The notes under the pieces: generated by a model
What the model was told of the DNA's origin: nothing
The model's database searches: none
Seen by the model: only the letters and a program-made list of their open reading frames with translations
Source: Bacteroides fragilis
GTDB lineage: Bacteria; Bacteroidota; Bacteroidia; Bacteroidales; Bacteroidaceae
DNA length: 64,000 nucleotides
Assembly: GCF_019583405.1 (NCBI RefSeq)
Contig: NZ_SZUU01000001.1
Coordinates: 248,001 to 312,000 of the forward strand
Direction: 5' to 3'
Part shown: in pieces, positions 35,468-44,367 of the stretch
Layout of the letters: every line of letters starts with the position of its first letter
How positions within the stretch are numbered: position 1 is the stretch's first letter
Position numbers and translations under genes: made by a program

Positions 35468-37678
35468 ATGAGTAATATAACAAAGAAGGCGTTTCCTGTA
35501 CTGAACATGCACTGTGCAGGGTGCGCTAATAATGTGGAAAAAACAGTGAAGAAACTGGCCGGTGTGGTAGACGCATCGGTCAACTTCGCCACAAACACAC
35601 TGTCCGTTTCGTACGAGGCCGACAAGCTGACCCCCGGAGAGATCCGTGCGGCTGTACTTGCCGCAGGTTATGACCTGATAGTGGAAGAGGCCCTGAAAGA
35701 GGAACGTCAGGAGGAGGCACAGGAGAAACACTACCGGCTGCTGAAGCGGCAGGTTATCGGTGCATGGATCTTTGTTGTTCCTATGTTACTGTTTTCTATG
35801 GTTCTGATGCATGTACCTTTCTCTAACGAGATCCAGTTGATACTGGCTCTCCCTGTAATGATCTTTTTTGGTGGATCTTTCTACGTCAACGCCTGGCGGC
35901 AGGCACGTCTGGGGAGGAGTAATATGGATACACTGGTGGCACTGAGTACCTCCATCGCATTCCTGTTCAGTGTCTTCAATACATTTTTCCCTGAGTTCTG
36001 GTATAGCCGCGGACTTGAACCGCACGTCTATTACGAAGCCGCAGTAGTCATCATTGCCTTTGTACTGACCGGAAAGTTAATGGAAGAGCGTGCTAAGGGA
36101 AACACCTCTACCGCCATTCGTAAATTGATGGGACTTCAGCCCCGTGTGGCCCGAGTGCTTCGCGAAGGGATCGAAGAAGACATATTGATAGACCAGTTGC
36201 AAACCGGCGATCTGGTGGTCGTACGTCCGGGCGAACAGATTCCCGTGGACGGACGTCTGTCTGAAGGAGAGTCTTATGTAGACGAAAGCATGATTAGCGG
36301 AGAGCCTATTCCTGTAGAGAAGAAGGTAGGTGACCGGGTACTGGCGGGAACTATCAACCAGAAAGGAGCTTTTGTAATCAAAGCTTCCGGTGTGGGAAGT
36401 GAGACGGTGCTGGCACGCATCATCCGCATGGTTCAGGAAGCGCAGGGAAGTAAAGCTCCCGTACAGCGTATCGTAGACCGAGTGACGGGTATCTTCGTAC
36501 CGGTGGTGCTGTGCATTGCCGTGCTGACATTTGTCATCTGGCTGTTGGTGGGAGGAACCGATTATTTTTCACATGCCTTGCTTTCGGCTGTATCCGTACT
36601 GGTCATTGCTTGCCCGTGTGCTTTGGGACTTGCTACTCCTACCGCTCTGATGGTGGGCATCGGCAAAGCTGCCGGCAACCATATTCTGATAAAGGATGCT
36701 GTTGCCCTCGAGCAGATGCGTAAAGTCAATGTAGTGGTACTCGATAAAACCGGGACATTGACCGAGGGACACCCCACTGTCTCCGGATGGCTTTGGGCCC
36801 AAGTACAGGAAGAGCATTTCAAGAATGTTCTGCTGGCAGCCGAGCTTAAATCCGAACATCCGCTTGCCGGAGCCATTGTCTCTTCTCTGCAAGAGGTGGA
36901 GAAGATAGTTCCTGCCCAGTTGGAGAGTTTTGAGAGTATCACCGGAAAAGGTATCAAGGTGGTATATCAGGGTGACACTTATTGGGTGGGCAGCCACAAA
37001 TTGCTGAAAGATTTCAGTGCTTCTCTTTCTGACGTACTTGCCGAGATGATGGTGCAATACGAATCGGACGGGAACAGTATCGTTTACTTTGGCCGTGGAA
37101 CAGAGGTACTTGCCGTTGTCGCCATTGCCGACCAGATAAAGCCGACTTCTGCCGAGGCGGTGAAGGAACTGAAACGTCAGGGCATCGACATTTGCATGCT
37201 GACCGGTGACGGACAGCGGACTGCACTTGCCGTATCGGGCAAATTGGGCATCGACCGCTTTGTGGCAGATGCTTTGCCGGATGATAAAGAAGAGTTTGTG
37301 CGTGAGCTCCAGATGCAGGGCAAAACGGTTGCTATGGTGGGTGACGGAATCAATGACTCACAGGCGCTGGCTTTGGCTGATGTCAGCATAGCGATGGGGA
37401 AAGGCACCGATATAGCCATGGATGTGGCGATGGTTACGTTGATGACATCCGATCTGCTGTTGCTCCCCCGTGCATTCGAACTCTCCAAGCAAACAGTAAA
37501 ACTGATTCACCAGAATCTGTTTTGGGCGTTTATCTATAATCTGATAGGTATTCCCATTGCAGCCGGAATCTTGTTCCCTATCAACGGGTTGCTGCTCAAT
37601 CCGATGCTTGCCAGTGCAGCGATGGCATTTTCAAGTGTAAGTGTCGTGCTGAATTCACTGAGCCTGGCCAGAAAATAA
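35468..37678 (+). CDS. copA: Copper-translocating P-type ATPase (CopA type)
   Basis: 736 residues. An N-terminal HMA domain ([15 protein letters not shown]-x-x-C) is followed by the P1B-1 core: transmembrane helices, [11 protein letters not shown] actuator loop, CPC motif at residues 382-384 ([11 protein letters not shown]), phosphorylated Asp426 in [11 protein letters not shown], nucleotide-binding EHPLAG, and [10 protein letters not shown] hinge. Ends in the last two helices, with [18 protein letters not shown]. It exports Cu+ from the cytoplasm. One HMA domain instead of the two in many CopA proteins. It is 51 bp after the secreted HMA gene, in the same operon. Confidence 0.97.
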   Translation: MSNITKKAFPVLNMHCAGCANNVEKTVKKLAGVVDASVNFATNTLSVSYEADKLTPGEIRAAVLAAGYDLIVEEALKEERQEEAQEKHYRLLKRQVIGAWIFVVPMLLFSMVLMHVPFSNEIQLILALPVMIFFGGSFYVNAWRQARLGRSNMDTLVALSTSIAFLFSVFNTFFPEFWYSRGLEPHVYYEAAVVIIAFVLTGKLMEERAKGNTSTAIRKLMGLQPRVARVLREGIEEDILIDQLQTGDLVVVRPGEQIPVDGRLSEGESYVDESMISGEPIPVEKKVGDRVLAGTINQKGAFVIKASGVGSETVLARIIRMVQEAQGSKAPVQRIVDRVTGIFVPVVLCIAVLTFVIWLLVGGTDYFSHALLSAVSVLVIACPCALGLATPTALMVGIGKAAGNHILIKDAVALEQMRKVNVVVLDKTGTLTEGHPTVSGWLWAQVQEEHFKNVLLAAELKSEHPLAGAIVSSLQEVEKIVPAQLESFESITGKGIKVVYQGDTYWVGSHKLLKDFSASLSDVLAEMMVQYESDGNSIVYFGRGTEVLAVVAIADQIKPTSAEAVKELKRQGIDICMLTGDGQRTALAVSGKLGIDRFVADALPDDKEEFVRELQMQGKTVAMVGDGINDSQALALADVSIAMGKGTDIAMDVAMVTLMTSDLLLLPRAFELSKQTVKLIHQNLFWAFIYNLIGIPIAAGILFPINGLLLNPMLASAAMAFSSVSVVLNSLSLARK

Positions 37679-37694
37679 CAATTCCTTTCAGAAG

Positions 37695-37791
37695 TTGCCA
37701 CAGAGAGGGCACAGAGTGACACAGAGCAAATTTTAAGTCATGAATAATCAACACATGAACGCTCTGTGTTACTCTGTGCCCTCTGTGGTAA
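37695..37791. repeat. Long intergenic palindrome (ACACAGAG family)
   Basis: Left arm TTGCCACAGAGAGGGCACAG, right arm inverted TTACCACAGAGGGCACAGAG; both then read AGTNACACAGAGC. The left arm has a two-base insertion. It lies between convergent copA and the AraC regulator gene. Confidence 0.8.
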
Positions 37792-37826
37792 AAAAGGGTT
37801 TTGAATGTCTTTCCCGGAGAAAGTCG

Positions 37827-38666
37827 TCAGCTGTTTCTGAACTCCAGCGGACTCATGCCTACATATCTCCTGAAATATTTTCCAAAGAACGAAGCACTGG
37901 GGAAGTTCAGTGAATAAGCGATTTCCTGGATAGTCATGTTGCTCGATTTGAGTTTGGCTTTTGCGTCGATGATGACCACGTAGGCTATGACGTCCAGTAC
38001 GTTACGTCCGGTCACCTGCTTGACCGTGGTACTGAGGTGTTGCAGCGATATTCCCAACTTGTCCGCATAGAACTGGGCACGACGCTCCTCGGTGTAATGT
38101 TCCGTGACCAGTCCTACCAGTTCGCGGCAGATTTCTTCTTTACGGTTCGTATTGTGGTTTTTCGAGGAGTATCTCTGATAGATTAATCCGACGGCAGTCA
38201 GGATCGATCTTAAAGACACCTCTGTCATTTCGGAGGGGAGAGATAATTTTTCGTCACACGTCACGCGTGCCAGCAAAGAAAAATAATCTATCAGATAGCT
38301 GGCTATATCCTCCTGCAATTCTACAATCGGACATTCGGTTATTTTGGAGAAGGAACTGACCATTGATTTTATCAGATTGATGCGCTCTACGCATTCCGAT
38401 GAGAATCCCGCAAAGCATAAACGTACTTTTTCCGTGCGTTCGCGGAATTGGATAATGGTACCCGGTAACAGTGTGATCAAGTCGTTCGGTTTTATCTCGT
38501 AGTCAATCAGATTAATGGTTGCGGTCATCTTGCCTTCCGTACAAATAGCAAAGATGCCGGCTTTCAGCCTGCATGATTGTTTGTAGATATTTAATATATC
38601 CTCGGTTACATCATTCCATGCCAAAATCTCGCACGGAAGATCTACTTGTGGAAAGTCAAACTTCAT
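37827..38666 (-). CDS. AraC-family transcriptional regulator
   Basis: 279 residues from ATG 38666 (MKFDFPQVDLPCEILAWNDV). An N-terminal cupin-like sensor domain (IYKQSCRLKAGIFAICTEGK, LIDYEIKPNDLITLLPGTII) is followed by a C-terminal double HTH: FYADKLGISLQHLSTTVKQV, then NMTIQEIAYSLNFPSASFFG and KYFRRYVGMSPLEFR. The start follows the -7 box at 38691. It faces copA convergently; whether it controls the copper genes or lipB, which diverges from it, is not shown by the sequence. Confidence 0.88.
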   Translation of the reverse strand: MKFDFPQVDLPCEILAWNDVTEDILNIYKQSCRLKAGIFAICTEGKMTATINLIDYEIKPNDLITLLPGTIIQFRERTEKVRLCFAGFSSECVERINLIKSMVSSFSKITECPIVELQEDIASYLIDYFSLLARVTCDEKLSLPSEMTEVSLRSILTAVGLIYQRYSSKNHNTNRKEEICRELVGLVTEHYTEERRAQFYADKLGISLQHLSTTVKQVTGRNVLDVIAYVVIIDAKAKLKSSNMTIQEIAYSLNFPSASFFGKYFRRYVGMSPLEFRNS

Positions 38667-38690
38667 ATTACTTTCTTTTTTTGAATCACG

Positions 38691-38698
38691 CAAATATA
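38691..38698 (-). promoter_or_regulatory. -7 promoter box of the AraC regulator gene
   Basis: The minus strand reads TATATTTG (TAnnTTTG), 25 nt before ATG 38666; it excludes the in-frame ATG at 38693. Confidence 0.65.
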
Positions 38699-38718
38699 CA
38701 CATTTTCTTTTATTTTTT

Positions 38719-38726
38719 TATCTTTG
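38719..38726 (+). promoter_or_regulatory. -7 promoter box of lipB
   Basis: TATCTTTG, ending only 5 nt before the lipB ATG at 38732, so the transcript probably begins at or beside the start codon. Confidence 0.65.
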
Positions 38727-38731
38727 TCCTT

Positions 38732-39397
38732 ATGAAAACAATTACAACCGATTGGGAACTCATTCCATATTCTGAGGCATGGAGCCGCCAGACGGAATGG
38801 TTCGATGCCCTTGTCCATGCGAAGCAGAACGGGGAGAGTTACGAGAACCGTATAATTTTTTGTGAACATCCGCACGTTTACACGCTGGGGCGTAGCGGGA
38901 AAGAAAATAATATGTTGCTGGGAGAGGAGCAACTGAAGACTATCGGTGCCACTCTCTATCATATCGACCGTGGGGGAGACATCACTTATCACGGTCCCGG
39001 GCAGCTGGTGTGCTATCCGATTCTCAATCTTGAAGAGTTCGGATTGGGATTGAAGGAGTATGTGCATTTATTGGAAGAAGCCGTCATCCGTGTCTGCGCG
39101 TCTTACGGCGTTGTGGCGGGACGGTTGGAGAAGGCGACCGGTGTCTGGCTGGAGGGAGATACGTCCCGGGCCCGCAAGATATGTGCGATAGGAGTCAGGA
39201 GCAGCCATTATGTGACAATGCACGGATTGGCATTGAATGTCAATACCGATTTACGTTATTTCAGCTACATCCATCCTTGTGGTTTCATTGATAAGGGTGT
39301 GACCTCGCTTCAGCAAGAACTTGGCCGCAGCATCGATATGGCGCAGGTGAAAGAACGGTTGGGCCGGGAGTTGCTTGCTGTCCTTTTGTCAAAATGA
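38732..39397 (+). CDS. lipB: Lipoyl(octanoyl) transferase
   Basis: 221 residues from ATG 38732 (MKTITTDWELIPYSEAW); the longer frame runs through the AraC promoter and gene start. LipB transfers octanoyl from acyl carrier protein to lipoyl domains. Family motifs: EHPHVYTLGRSG, RGGDITYHGPGQLVCYP, ARKICAIGVRSS with the catalytic Lys, and HPCGFIDKGVTSLQ with the catalytic Cys. It is transcribed divergently from the AraC regulator. Confidence 0.96.
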   Translation: MKTITTDWELIPYSEAWSRQTEWFDALVHAKQNGESYENRIIFCEHPHVYTLGRSGKENNMLLGEEQLKTIGATLYHIDRGGDITYHGPGQLVCYPILNLEEFGLGLKEYVHLLEEAVIRVCASYGVVAGRLEKATGVWLEGDTSRARKICAIGVRSSHYVTMHGLALNVNTDLRYFSYIHPCGFIDKGVTSLQQELGRSIDMAQVKERLGRELLAVLLSK

Positions 39398-39400
39398 TAA

Positions 39401-39679
39401 TCAAACCTCTTCAGATTGCTCTGTTTCCGCCCAATGATACACTGAACGGATAAAATCGCCTTCCTTGCGGGTTGGCGATTTTATTTTTGATATCAGATAT
39501 CTTTGCAGGCTGTCATAATGGCGATGTCGTGAAGCCATCGGAATGAAAAGGTGCGTAATAAGAACATGTAGCTCTCTTTCTGTTAGTTCGAACTTGTCTG
39601 CTTCGGGAGTACAACCAGAGAATAATCTTTCTCTTTTAACCTCCGAAACCCTAACAATAGATGTAAAGTAGGAAAACAT
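39401..39679 (-). CDS. Small hypothetical protein, doubtful
   Basis: A 92-residue frame convergent with lipB, 3 bp from its stop. It contains ADKFELTERELHVLITHLF and RHRHYDSLQRYLISKIK, which look like helical coding sequence, but I recognise no family. The hairpin at 39451-39483 lies inside it, encoding KSPTRKEGDF. The true start could be internal. Equally possible: a chance frame opposite a terminator. Confidence 0.35.
   Translation of the reverse strand: MFSYFTSIVRVSEVKRERLFSGCTPEADKFELTERELHVLITHLFIPMASRHRHYDSLQRYLISKIKSPTRKEGDFIRSVYHWAETEQSEEV
39451..39487 (+). terminator. Terminator after lipB
   Basis: A perfect 10-bp stem TAAAATCGCC (39451-39460) and GGCGATTTTA (39474-39483), loop 13 nt, followed by TTTTT. 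It lies 54 bp beyond the lipB stop and within the doubtful small frame on the other strand. Confidence 0.65.
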
Positions 39680-39694
39680 ATAGAGATAATTTGA

Positions 39695-39852
39695 AAAGAC
39701 GTAAGCATATTCTGTAAATGCTTACGTCTTTCGGACCGAATGCTTACTTCTTTTCGGAGAAATCCCGGCACTTTTCGGGTCGGACCCCGGCTTTCCGGCT
39801 ACAAAAGTCCGGTTTTCCGGGAAGAAAAGTCCCGTTTTCCGCCTTCCTCACT
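39695..39852. repeat. 22-bp periodic array, six units plus an inverted leader
   Basis: An inverted leader (39695-39708) pairs perfectly over 14 bp with 39718-39731 (ATGCTTACGTCTTT). From 39721 six 22-bp units follow at 39721, 39743, 39765, 39787, 39809 and 39831. Units 3-6 begin CCGG or CCCG and have CTTTTCGGG, CTTTCCGGC, TTTTCCGGG, TTTTCCGCC at the same offset; units 1-2 begin CTTAC with CTTTCGGA or CTTTTCGGA. No gene is found from 39680 to 39988. Confidence 0.78.
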
Positions 39853-39919
39853 TCCGGTTGCTGTCTAAAAGCAGAAGGCATTGTCATGAAATCCGCTAAT
39901 ATCCTTTCATATTGACAAG

Positions 39920-39956
39920 AAAAATCCCCGAAATATATCAAAATGGTTTCGGGGAT
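39920..39956 (-). terminator. Terminator of the OPT-esterase-DUF1460 operon
   Basis: A perfect 10-bp stem ATCCCCGAAA (39924-39933) and TTTCGGGGAT (39947-39956); read on the minus strand it is followed by TTTTC. It lies 33 bp after the DUF1460 stop. Confidence 0.8.
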
Positions 39957-39988
39957 CGGGGAGAGTCCGTTGTGCTCCCTTTCTCGAT

Positions 39989-40765
39989 TTATTTTTTCAT
40001 TCTCAGCACTCTGATGCCGGTCAGCGATTTTCTGTCTTTCAACATTTGGCTCAGTGCGGTTTTGCCCACTACTACTTTACCCTCTTTGGATGAAGCATGC
40101 AGCAGGTGCAACTGCCCCTTGATGTAAATGGCAATGCCCATGTGGCTTACGTCCAGTCCCGGAGTATTGGTGGTCAGGGCGATGATGTCTCCGTTCTTGA
40201 TCCAAGGCAGTCCGTCCGGTTCCAGTTTGTCTTTGGGCAGATAGTGTACCTCTTTGCCGCTCAAGGCTTTTTCATACTTTGCCATTTGGGCTACGTTCTC
40301 CGGAGAATTTTTCAACGATTTGTAGAGTTCCGGATGCGTACTCATGTACGAGAGCGACAGTTTTTGTTTGAAGGGGCTGTAGGCAGCCGTTACATCTTCG
40401 AGCAGGCCTTGGCGGACTGCATTGTTGATCCAGTCGGATATATAGTGCAGGCGGGAGGTGTATCCGTCTATTTTTCCGTCACGATAGCGGATGCGTTGCA
40501 AATTGCGGGCGAAATCGCCTTCCTGCATTTCGTCTCCTTGCTGCGGGCAGAGGGCCATTGCCAATGCATATTCAACGAAAGTGGTACAATCCACTTCGTC
40601 ACAATTGATAATAAGGTCTTCTGTGTCATCTACTTCCAGGGTGCCTGCCTTATAGGGGGTGTCGACAAACCCGAGTCCGTTACTCAGCACCAGGCTGTTC
40701 TCCTGTGCTGCAACTGTTCCGGCCAATAGGCTGGTACATAATAAAAGTGTGCGAATTGTTTTCAT
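39989..40765 (-). CDS. DUF1460 family secreted amidase/peptidase-like protein
   Basis: 258 residues with a signal peptide (MKTIRTLLLCTSLLAGTVAAQ). The NlpC/P60-like core has the nucleophile region IINCDEVDCTTFVEYALAMA, LHYISDWINNAVRQGLLEDV, then TPGLDVSHMGIAIYIKGQLH with the His and LLHASSKEGKVVV. This family is annotated as N-acetylmuramoyl-L-alanine amidase-like. A periplasmic murein- or muropeptide-cleaving role is likely. It is last in a minus-strand operon with an esterase and an OPT transporter; together they suggest scavenging of peptides or murein fragments. Confidence 0.9.
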   Translation of the reverse strand: MKTIRTLLLCTSLLAGTVAAQENSLVLSNGLGFVDTPYKAGTLEVDDTEDLIINCDEVDCTTFVEYALAMALCPQQGDEMQEGDFARNLQRIRYRDGKIDGYTSRLHYISDWINNAVRQGLLEDVTAAYSPFKQKLSLSYMSTHPELYKSLKNSPENVAQMAKYEKALSGKEVHYLPKDKLEPDGLPWIKNGDIIALTTNTPGLDVSHMGIAIYIKGQLHLLHASSKEGKVVVGKTALSQMLKDRKSLTGIRVLRMKK

Positions 40766-40802
40766 TTTTATAAAGATTGTTTTTGTAATACCTTCGTTGT
40801 AT

Positions 40803-41666
40803 CTATTGGAACCTGACTCCGTCCCGCAACCATTTTTCTAACTCTTCCGTCCATTGGCGTTTATAGGCAAAACTGTCATAGAACCCCCATCCGTGTCCGC
40901 CCGTGGGATAAATGTGGAGGGCGGCAGGCACCTTATGCTTTTGCAGGGCCAGATAGTAATTCACGCCATTGGCGGGAGACACGCCTTCATCGTCCGAAGA
41001 GAGGGTGATGAAAGCTTGCGGAGTGTGATCCGTCACTTGCTGTTCGTTGGAGAACTTTCTGGTTAACTCCGGCGTTGCGTCCGGCCCGAGCAGATTGTGG
41101 CGTGATCCTCCGTGGGTGTCGCCGGACTCCATCGTGATTACCGGATAGAGTAATATCTGGAAGTCGGGTCGCGTGTCCTCACTGCTGTAATGCGTAGCAA
41201 GGGTGGAGGCGAGATGGCCGCCGGCCGAAGCTCCCATAATGCCTACCCGGTCTGTACGAATATTCCAGTCTTTGGCATGCTTCCGCACTATTCGTATCGC
41301 TTGCTCAGCATCCGACAAAGGCACCTCGCTGTGTCCGTTAGGCATCCGGTATTTTAGTACCACATAGGTGATGCCCAATGAATTGAACCATTGTGCCATA
41401 TCGTGTCCTTCATGATCCATGGCCAAAAGAGCATAAGCACCACCGGGACACATGATGATGGTCATGCCGTTGGGTGTCGCCGGACGATAGACGGTGATGG
41501 TGGGCCGTGTGACGTTAGTGAGCCGGTATGGAGCCGACATCACTTCTTCGCCTTTCAGCCCGTTATCATTGGGAGCACCGTTGGGCCATAAAGGCAGCTC
41601 AACGGGCTTTTGTGCTGACAAGCCGGTAGCCATGAACAGAAGAATGGATGTGATTAATGTTTTCAT
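40803..41666 (-). CDS. Secreted alpha/beta hydrolase (acetyl esterase-like)
   Basis: 287 residues from ATG 41666 (MKTLITSILLFMATGLSAQ, signal peptide). The oxyanion-hole segment CPGGAYALLA and nucleophile elbow GASAGGHLAST match BD-FAE/Axe-type esterases; LYPVITMESGDTHGGSR and the His in PTGGHGWGFYDSF complete the triad region. It may deacetylate sugars or peptides. The start codon overlaps the OPT stop (ATGA), so the two are translationally coupled. The upstream extension to 41756 lies inside the OPT gene. Confidence 0.88.
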   Translation of the reverse strand: MKTLITSILLFMATGLSAQKPVELPLWPNGAPNDNGLKGEEVMSAPYRLTNVTRPTITVYRPATPNGMTIIMCPGGAYALLAMDHEGHDMAQWFNSLGITYVVLKYRMPNGHSEVPLSDAEQAIRIVRKHAKDWNIRTDRVGIMGASAGGHLASTLATHYSSEDTRPDFQILLYPVITMESGDTHGGSRHNLLGPDATPELTRKFSNEQQVTDHTPQAFITLSSDDEGVSPANGVNYYLALQKHKVPAALHIYPTGGHGWGFYDSFAYKRQWTEELEKWLRDGVRFQ

Positions 41667-43651
41667 TTTACTTTCATGGATGCTTTGATGAAATAGAGAA
41701 TTAACAGGGCATAGGCTATCAGGGCCGCAAGTTGAGACAGGGTGTTGTTCAGCCATGCGTCATTTACCAGATTGATGCCTCCGAAGCGCATTGCCGCACT
41801 GACTACACCCATCAGGGCACCTCCGGCGATGAATCCGGATGCCAGCAACGTACCTTTCTCTCCCCGTTCCGTGTTGAGTGAAGCGTCTTTGCTGCGGGTA
41901 GTCACATACCAGTTGATCGCACCGCCCACCACCAGCGGTATATTCAGTTCGAGAGGAATAAACATACCGAGTGCAAATGCCAGTGCGGGAACTTTCAGGA
42001 GCGTCAATACGATGGCCAGTACGGCACCGATGCCATAGAGCATCCACGGAGCGCCCACACCACTCATTAACGGCTCGATGACGGCAGCCATTGCGTTAGC
42101 CTGCGGGGCAGCCAGCTGACCGCTTGTGAATCCGTAAGTTTTGTTCAGGATAATCATTACACCGCCTACGGTAGCAGCCGAAACGATGGTTCCGAGGAAC
42201 TTCCATGCTTCCTGCTTGGCCGGTGTGCTGCCGAGCCAGTATCCGATTTTCAAGTCTGTGATAAAACCTCCTGCCATGGAAAGTGCGGTACAGACCACAC
42301 CACCCATTACCAATGAAGCCACCATGCCTGAAGGGCCTTTCAACCCGACAGCCACCATAACGACCGATGCCAGAATCAATGTCATCAGAGTCATGCCCGA
42401 TACGGGATTAGTGCCCACGATAGCGATTGCATTGGCAGCTACCGTTGTGAACAGGAATGAAATTCCGGCCACCAGCAGGATGGCTACCAGTGTATGCACC
42501 AGGTTGCCTTGCATCACATCGAAATAGAAGAAAAGCACCACCAGAATCAGCGTGATAATGGAACCGATGGCAATGATTTTCATTGAGAGGTCGCGTTGGG
42601 TGCGGATAATGTTCTTTTCGGCATCACTCTTCCCGCCCATTTCTTTGGCTGCCAGTCCCACCGCACTGCGGATGATGCTCCATGATTTGATGATGCCGAT
42701 GACACCTGCCATGGCAATGCCGCCGATACCGATGCTTTTGGCATAGTAGCTGAATATCTGTTCGGGACTCATAGAGCCTACCGTGGCGGTTATGTCCGGA
42801 TTCCACTGATTCAGTACCGAATCACCGAAGAAGAGTGACATGCCCGGTACGATGATCCACCACACGGCCAGGGAGCCGAAGCAGATAATGGAAGCATATT
42901 TCAGTCCGACGATATATCCCAGGCCGAGTACGGCTGCGCCGGTGTTTACCTTGAAAACCAGTTTGGCTTTGTCGGCCAGCATTTCGCCTACTCCGCATAC
43001 GCGGGTGGTGAAGTTTTCGTTCCACCAGCCGAAGGTAGCCACGATGAAATCGTACAGCCCGCCGATTAATCCTGCCATCAGCAATGGCTTGGCCTGGCTG
43101 CCTCCTTTTTCACCCGATACCAGCACTTGTGTGGTGGCTGTCGCTTCGGGAAAAGGATACTTGCCATGCATGTCGCTTACAAAGTATTTGCGGAAAGGGA
43201 TCAGGAACAAGATGCCCAGTACACCGCCCAGCAGTGAACTGATGAACACTTGCATAAAGGTGACCGACATATCCGGATATTTGGCTTGCAGGATGTAGAG
43301 GGCAGGCAGTGTGAAGATGGCTCCTGCCACGATGACGCCTGAGCAGGCGCCGATGGATTGGATAATGACGTTTTCGCCGAGTGCGTTTTTGCGTTTGGCT
43401 GCGCCGGATACTCCGACTGCTATAATGGCGATGGGGATGGCAGCTTCGAATACTTGTCCTACTTTTAGTCCCAGATAGGCTGCGGCAGCCGAGAAGAGGA
43501 TGGCCATGGCGATGCCCCATGCTACAGACCAGAGGTTTACCTCCGGATACGTTTTCTTTGGACTCATCAGCGGGTTGTACACTTCTCCCGGTTTCAGTTC
43601 CCGGAATGCGTTCTCGGGTAAGCCCGTAAACTTGTCTTCTTCTTGTCTCAT
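41663..43651 (-). CDS. OPT-family oligopeptide transporter
   Basis: 662 residues with about 14 to 16 membrane helices, full length. Characteristic segments: NLWSVAWGIAMAILFSAAAA, KVGQVFEAAIPIAIIAVG and FMQVFISSLLGGVLGILFLI near the N-terminus, GKYPFPEATATTQVLVSG (PFP-type loop), and VGGAINWYV near the end. OPT proteins import peptides or metal-peptide complexes. First gene of the operon with the esterase and DUF1460 protein. No good promoter match was seen upstream. Confidence 0.94.
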   Translation of the reverse strand: MRQEEDKFTGLPENAFRELKPGEVYNPLMSPKKTYPEVNLWSVAWGIAMAILFSAAAAYLGLKVGQVFEAAIPIAIIAVGVSGAAKRKNALGENVIIQSIGACSGVIVAGAIFTLPALYILQAKYPDMSVTFMQVFISSLLGGVLGILFLIPFRKYFVSDMHGKYPFPEATATTQVLVSGEKGGSQAKPLLMAGLIGGLYDFIVATFGWWNENFTTRVCGVGEMLADKAKLVFKVNTGAAVLGLGYIVGLKYASIICFGSLAVWWIIVPGMSLFFGDSVLNQWNPDITATVGSMSPEQIFSYYAKSIGIGGIAMAGVIGIIKSWSIIRSAVGLAAKEMGGKSDAEKNIIRTQRDLSMKIIAIGSIITLILVVLFFYFDVMQGNLVHTLVAILLVAGISFLFTTVAANAIAIVGTNPVSGMTLMTLILASVVMVAVGLKGPSGMVASLVMGGVVCTALSMAGGFITDLKIGYWLGSTPAKQEAWKFLGTIVSAATVGGVMIILNKTYGFTSGQLAAPQANAMAAVIEPLMSGVGAPWMLYGIGAVLAIVLTLLKVPALAFALGMFIPLELNIPLVVGGAINWYVTTRSKDASLNTERGEKGTLLASGFIAGGALMGVVSAAMRFGGINLVNDAWLNNTLSQLAALIAYALLILYFIKASMKVK

Positions 43652-43730
43652 AATTGTTTTTTGTAGTTTATGTATAGTTTATCAGATTTCCAAACGGTCG
43701 GTTTCTCAAAACAGCTTCAAAGTAAGCAAA

Positions 43731-43758
43731 AAAAAAGGAGAATCCCGAAAGATTCTCC
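43731..43758 (-). terminator. Terminator of the DUF1573 gene
   Basis: GGAGAATC (43737-43744) and GATTCTCC (43751-43758) form an 8-bp stem with a 6-nt loop, followed on the minus strand by nine T. It lies 23 bp after the DUF1573 stop. Confidence 0.85.
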
Positions 43759-43781
43759 TCATTGTTGTTATTAATTTTGGC

Positions 43782-44177
43782 TTATTTCGCGTCCTTGGCT
43801 GTCATGTCGCCTTCCACGAAAAGACGTATCATCTCCGTCTTGGCGTTTGTACGCAGGGTTATGGACTTTTTGAAGTGTCCCGGATATTTATCTGTTCCGT
43901 TGTAAGTCACCTTGACTGTACCTGTTTTTCCCGGCATGATAGGTTCCTGGGTATATTCGGGTACCGTACATCCGCATGATGCTACAGCCTGATGAATGAC
44001 TAATGGGGCATCGCCGATATTTGTGAACTTGAAAGTGCAACTCACAACAGGATTGTTTTCCGAGAATGTTCCGAAGTCGTGGGTTGTCTTATCAAACTTT
44101 ATTTCTGCTTTTCCTTGAGCTTGGGCAAGTCCGATGCTCAGCACCATCATAGTGATAAAAAATAGTATTTTCTTCAT
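43782..44177 (-). CDS. DUF1573 secreted protein
   Basis: 131 residues with a signal peptide (MKKILFFITMMVLSIGLAQA). One immunoglobulin-like DUF1573 domain is present: FDKTTHDFGTFSENNPVVSC, FTNIGDAPLVIHQAVASCGC, VPEYTQEPIMPGKTGTVKV. The family is abundant in Bacteroidetes and found in the periplasm; a function is not known. It is monocistronic, with its own promoter and terminator. Confidence 0.93.
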   Translation of the reverse strand: MKKILFFITMMVLSIGLAQAQGKAEIKFDKTTHDFGTFSENNPVVSCTFKFTNIGDAPLVIHQAVASCGCTVPEYTQEPIMPGKTGTVKVTYNGTDKYPGHFKKSITLRTNAKTEMIRLFVEGDMTAKDAK

Positions 44178-44208
44178 TTTCTATTTCTTTTTATGGTTTT
44201 GTGAGTGG

Positions 44209-44216
44209 CAAAGGTA
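44209..44216 (-). promoter_or_regulatory. -7 promoter box of the DUF1573 gene
   Basis: The minus strand reads TACCTTTG (TAnnTTTG), 32 nt before ATG 44177. Confidence 0.65.
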
Positions 44217-44279
44217 AGGCTTTTTTTGATAAATGGTGTCGTATGACGGTGAAATTGTATTAAAAAGGCATCTGACGGA

Positions 44280-44367
44280 GAGGGTGTAGCTGTCCGGTAT
44301 ATAGGGTGTAGCCATACGAGGCTTAGGGCTACACCCTGTGCACCGGATGGCTACACCTCTTTAGAAT
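44280..44367. repeat. 22-bp periodic array, four units, core GGCTACACC in both orientations
   Basis: Units at 44280, 44302, 44324 and 44346, each 22 bp. Units 1-2 carry GGGTGTAGC, units 3-4 the complement GGCTACACC, so the whole forms a nested palindrome (unit 2 with 3, unit 1 with 4). The core is the same as at 12352, and both arrays share GTAGCTGTCC after the first core. The last unit runs into the stop codon of the kinase gene at 44361. Confidence 0.85.
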
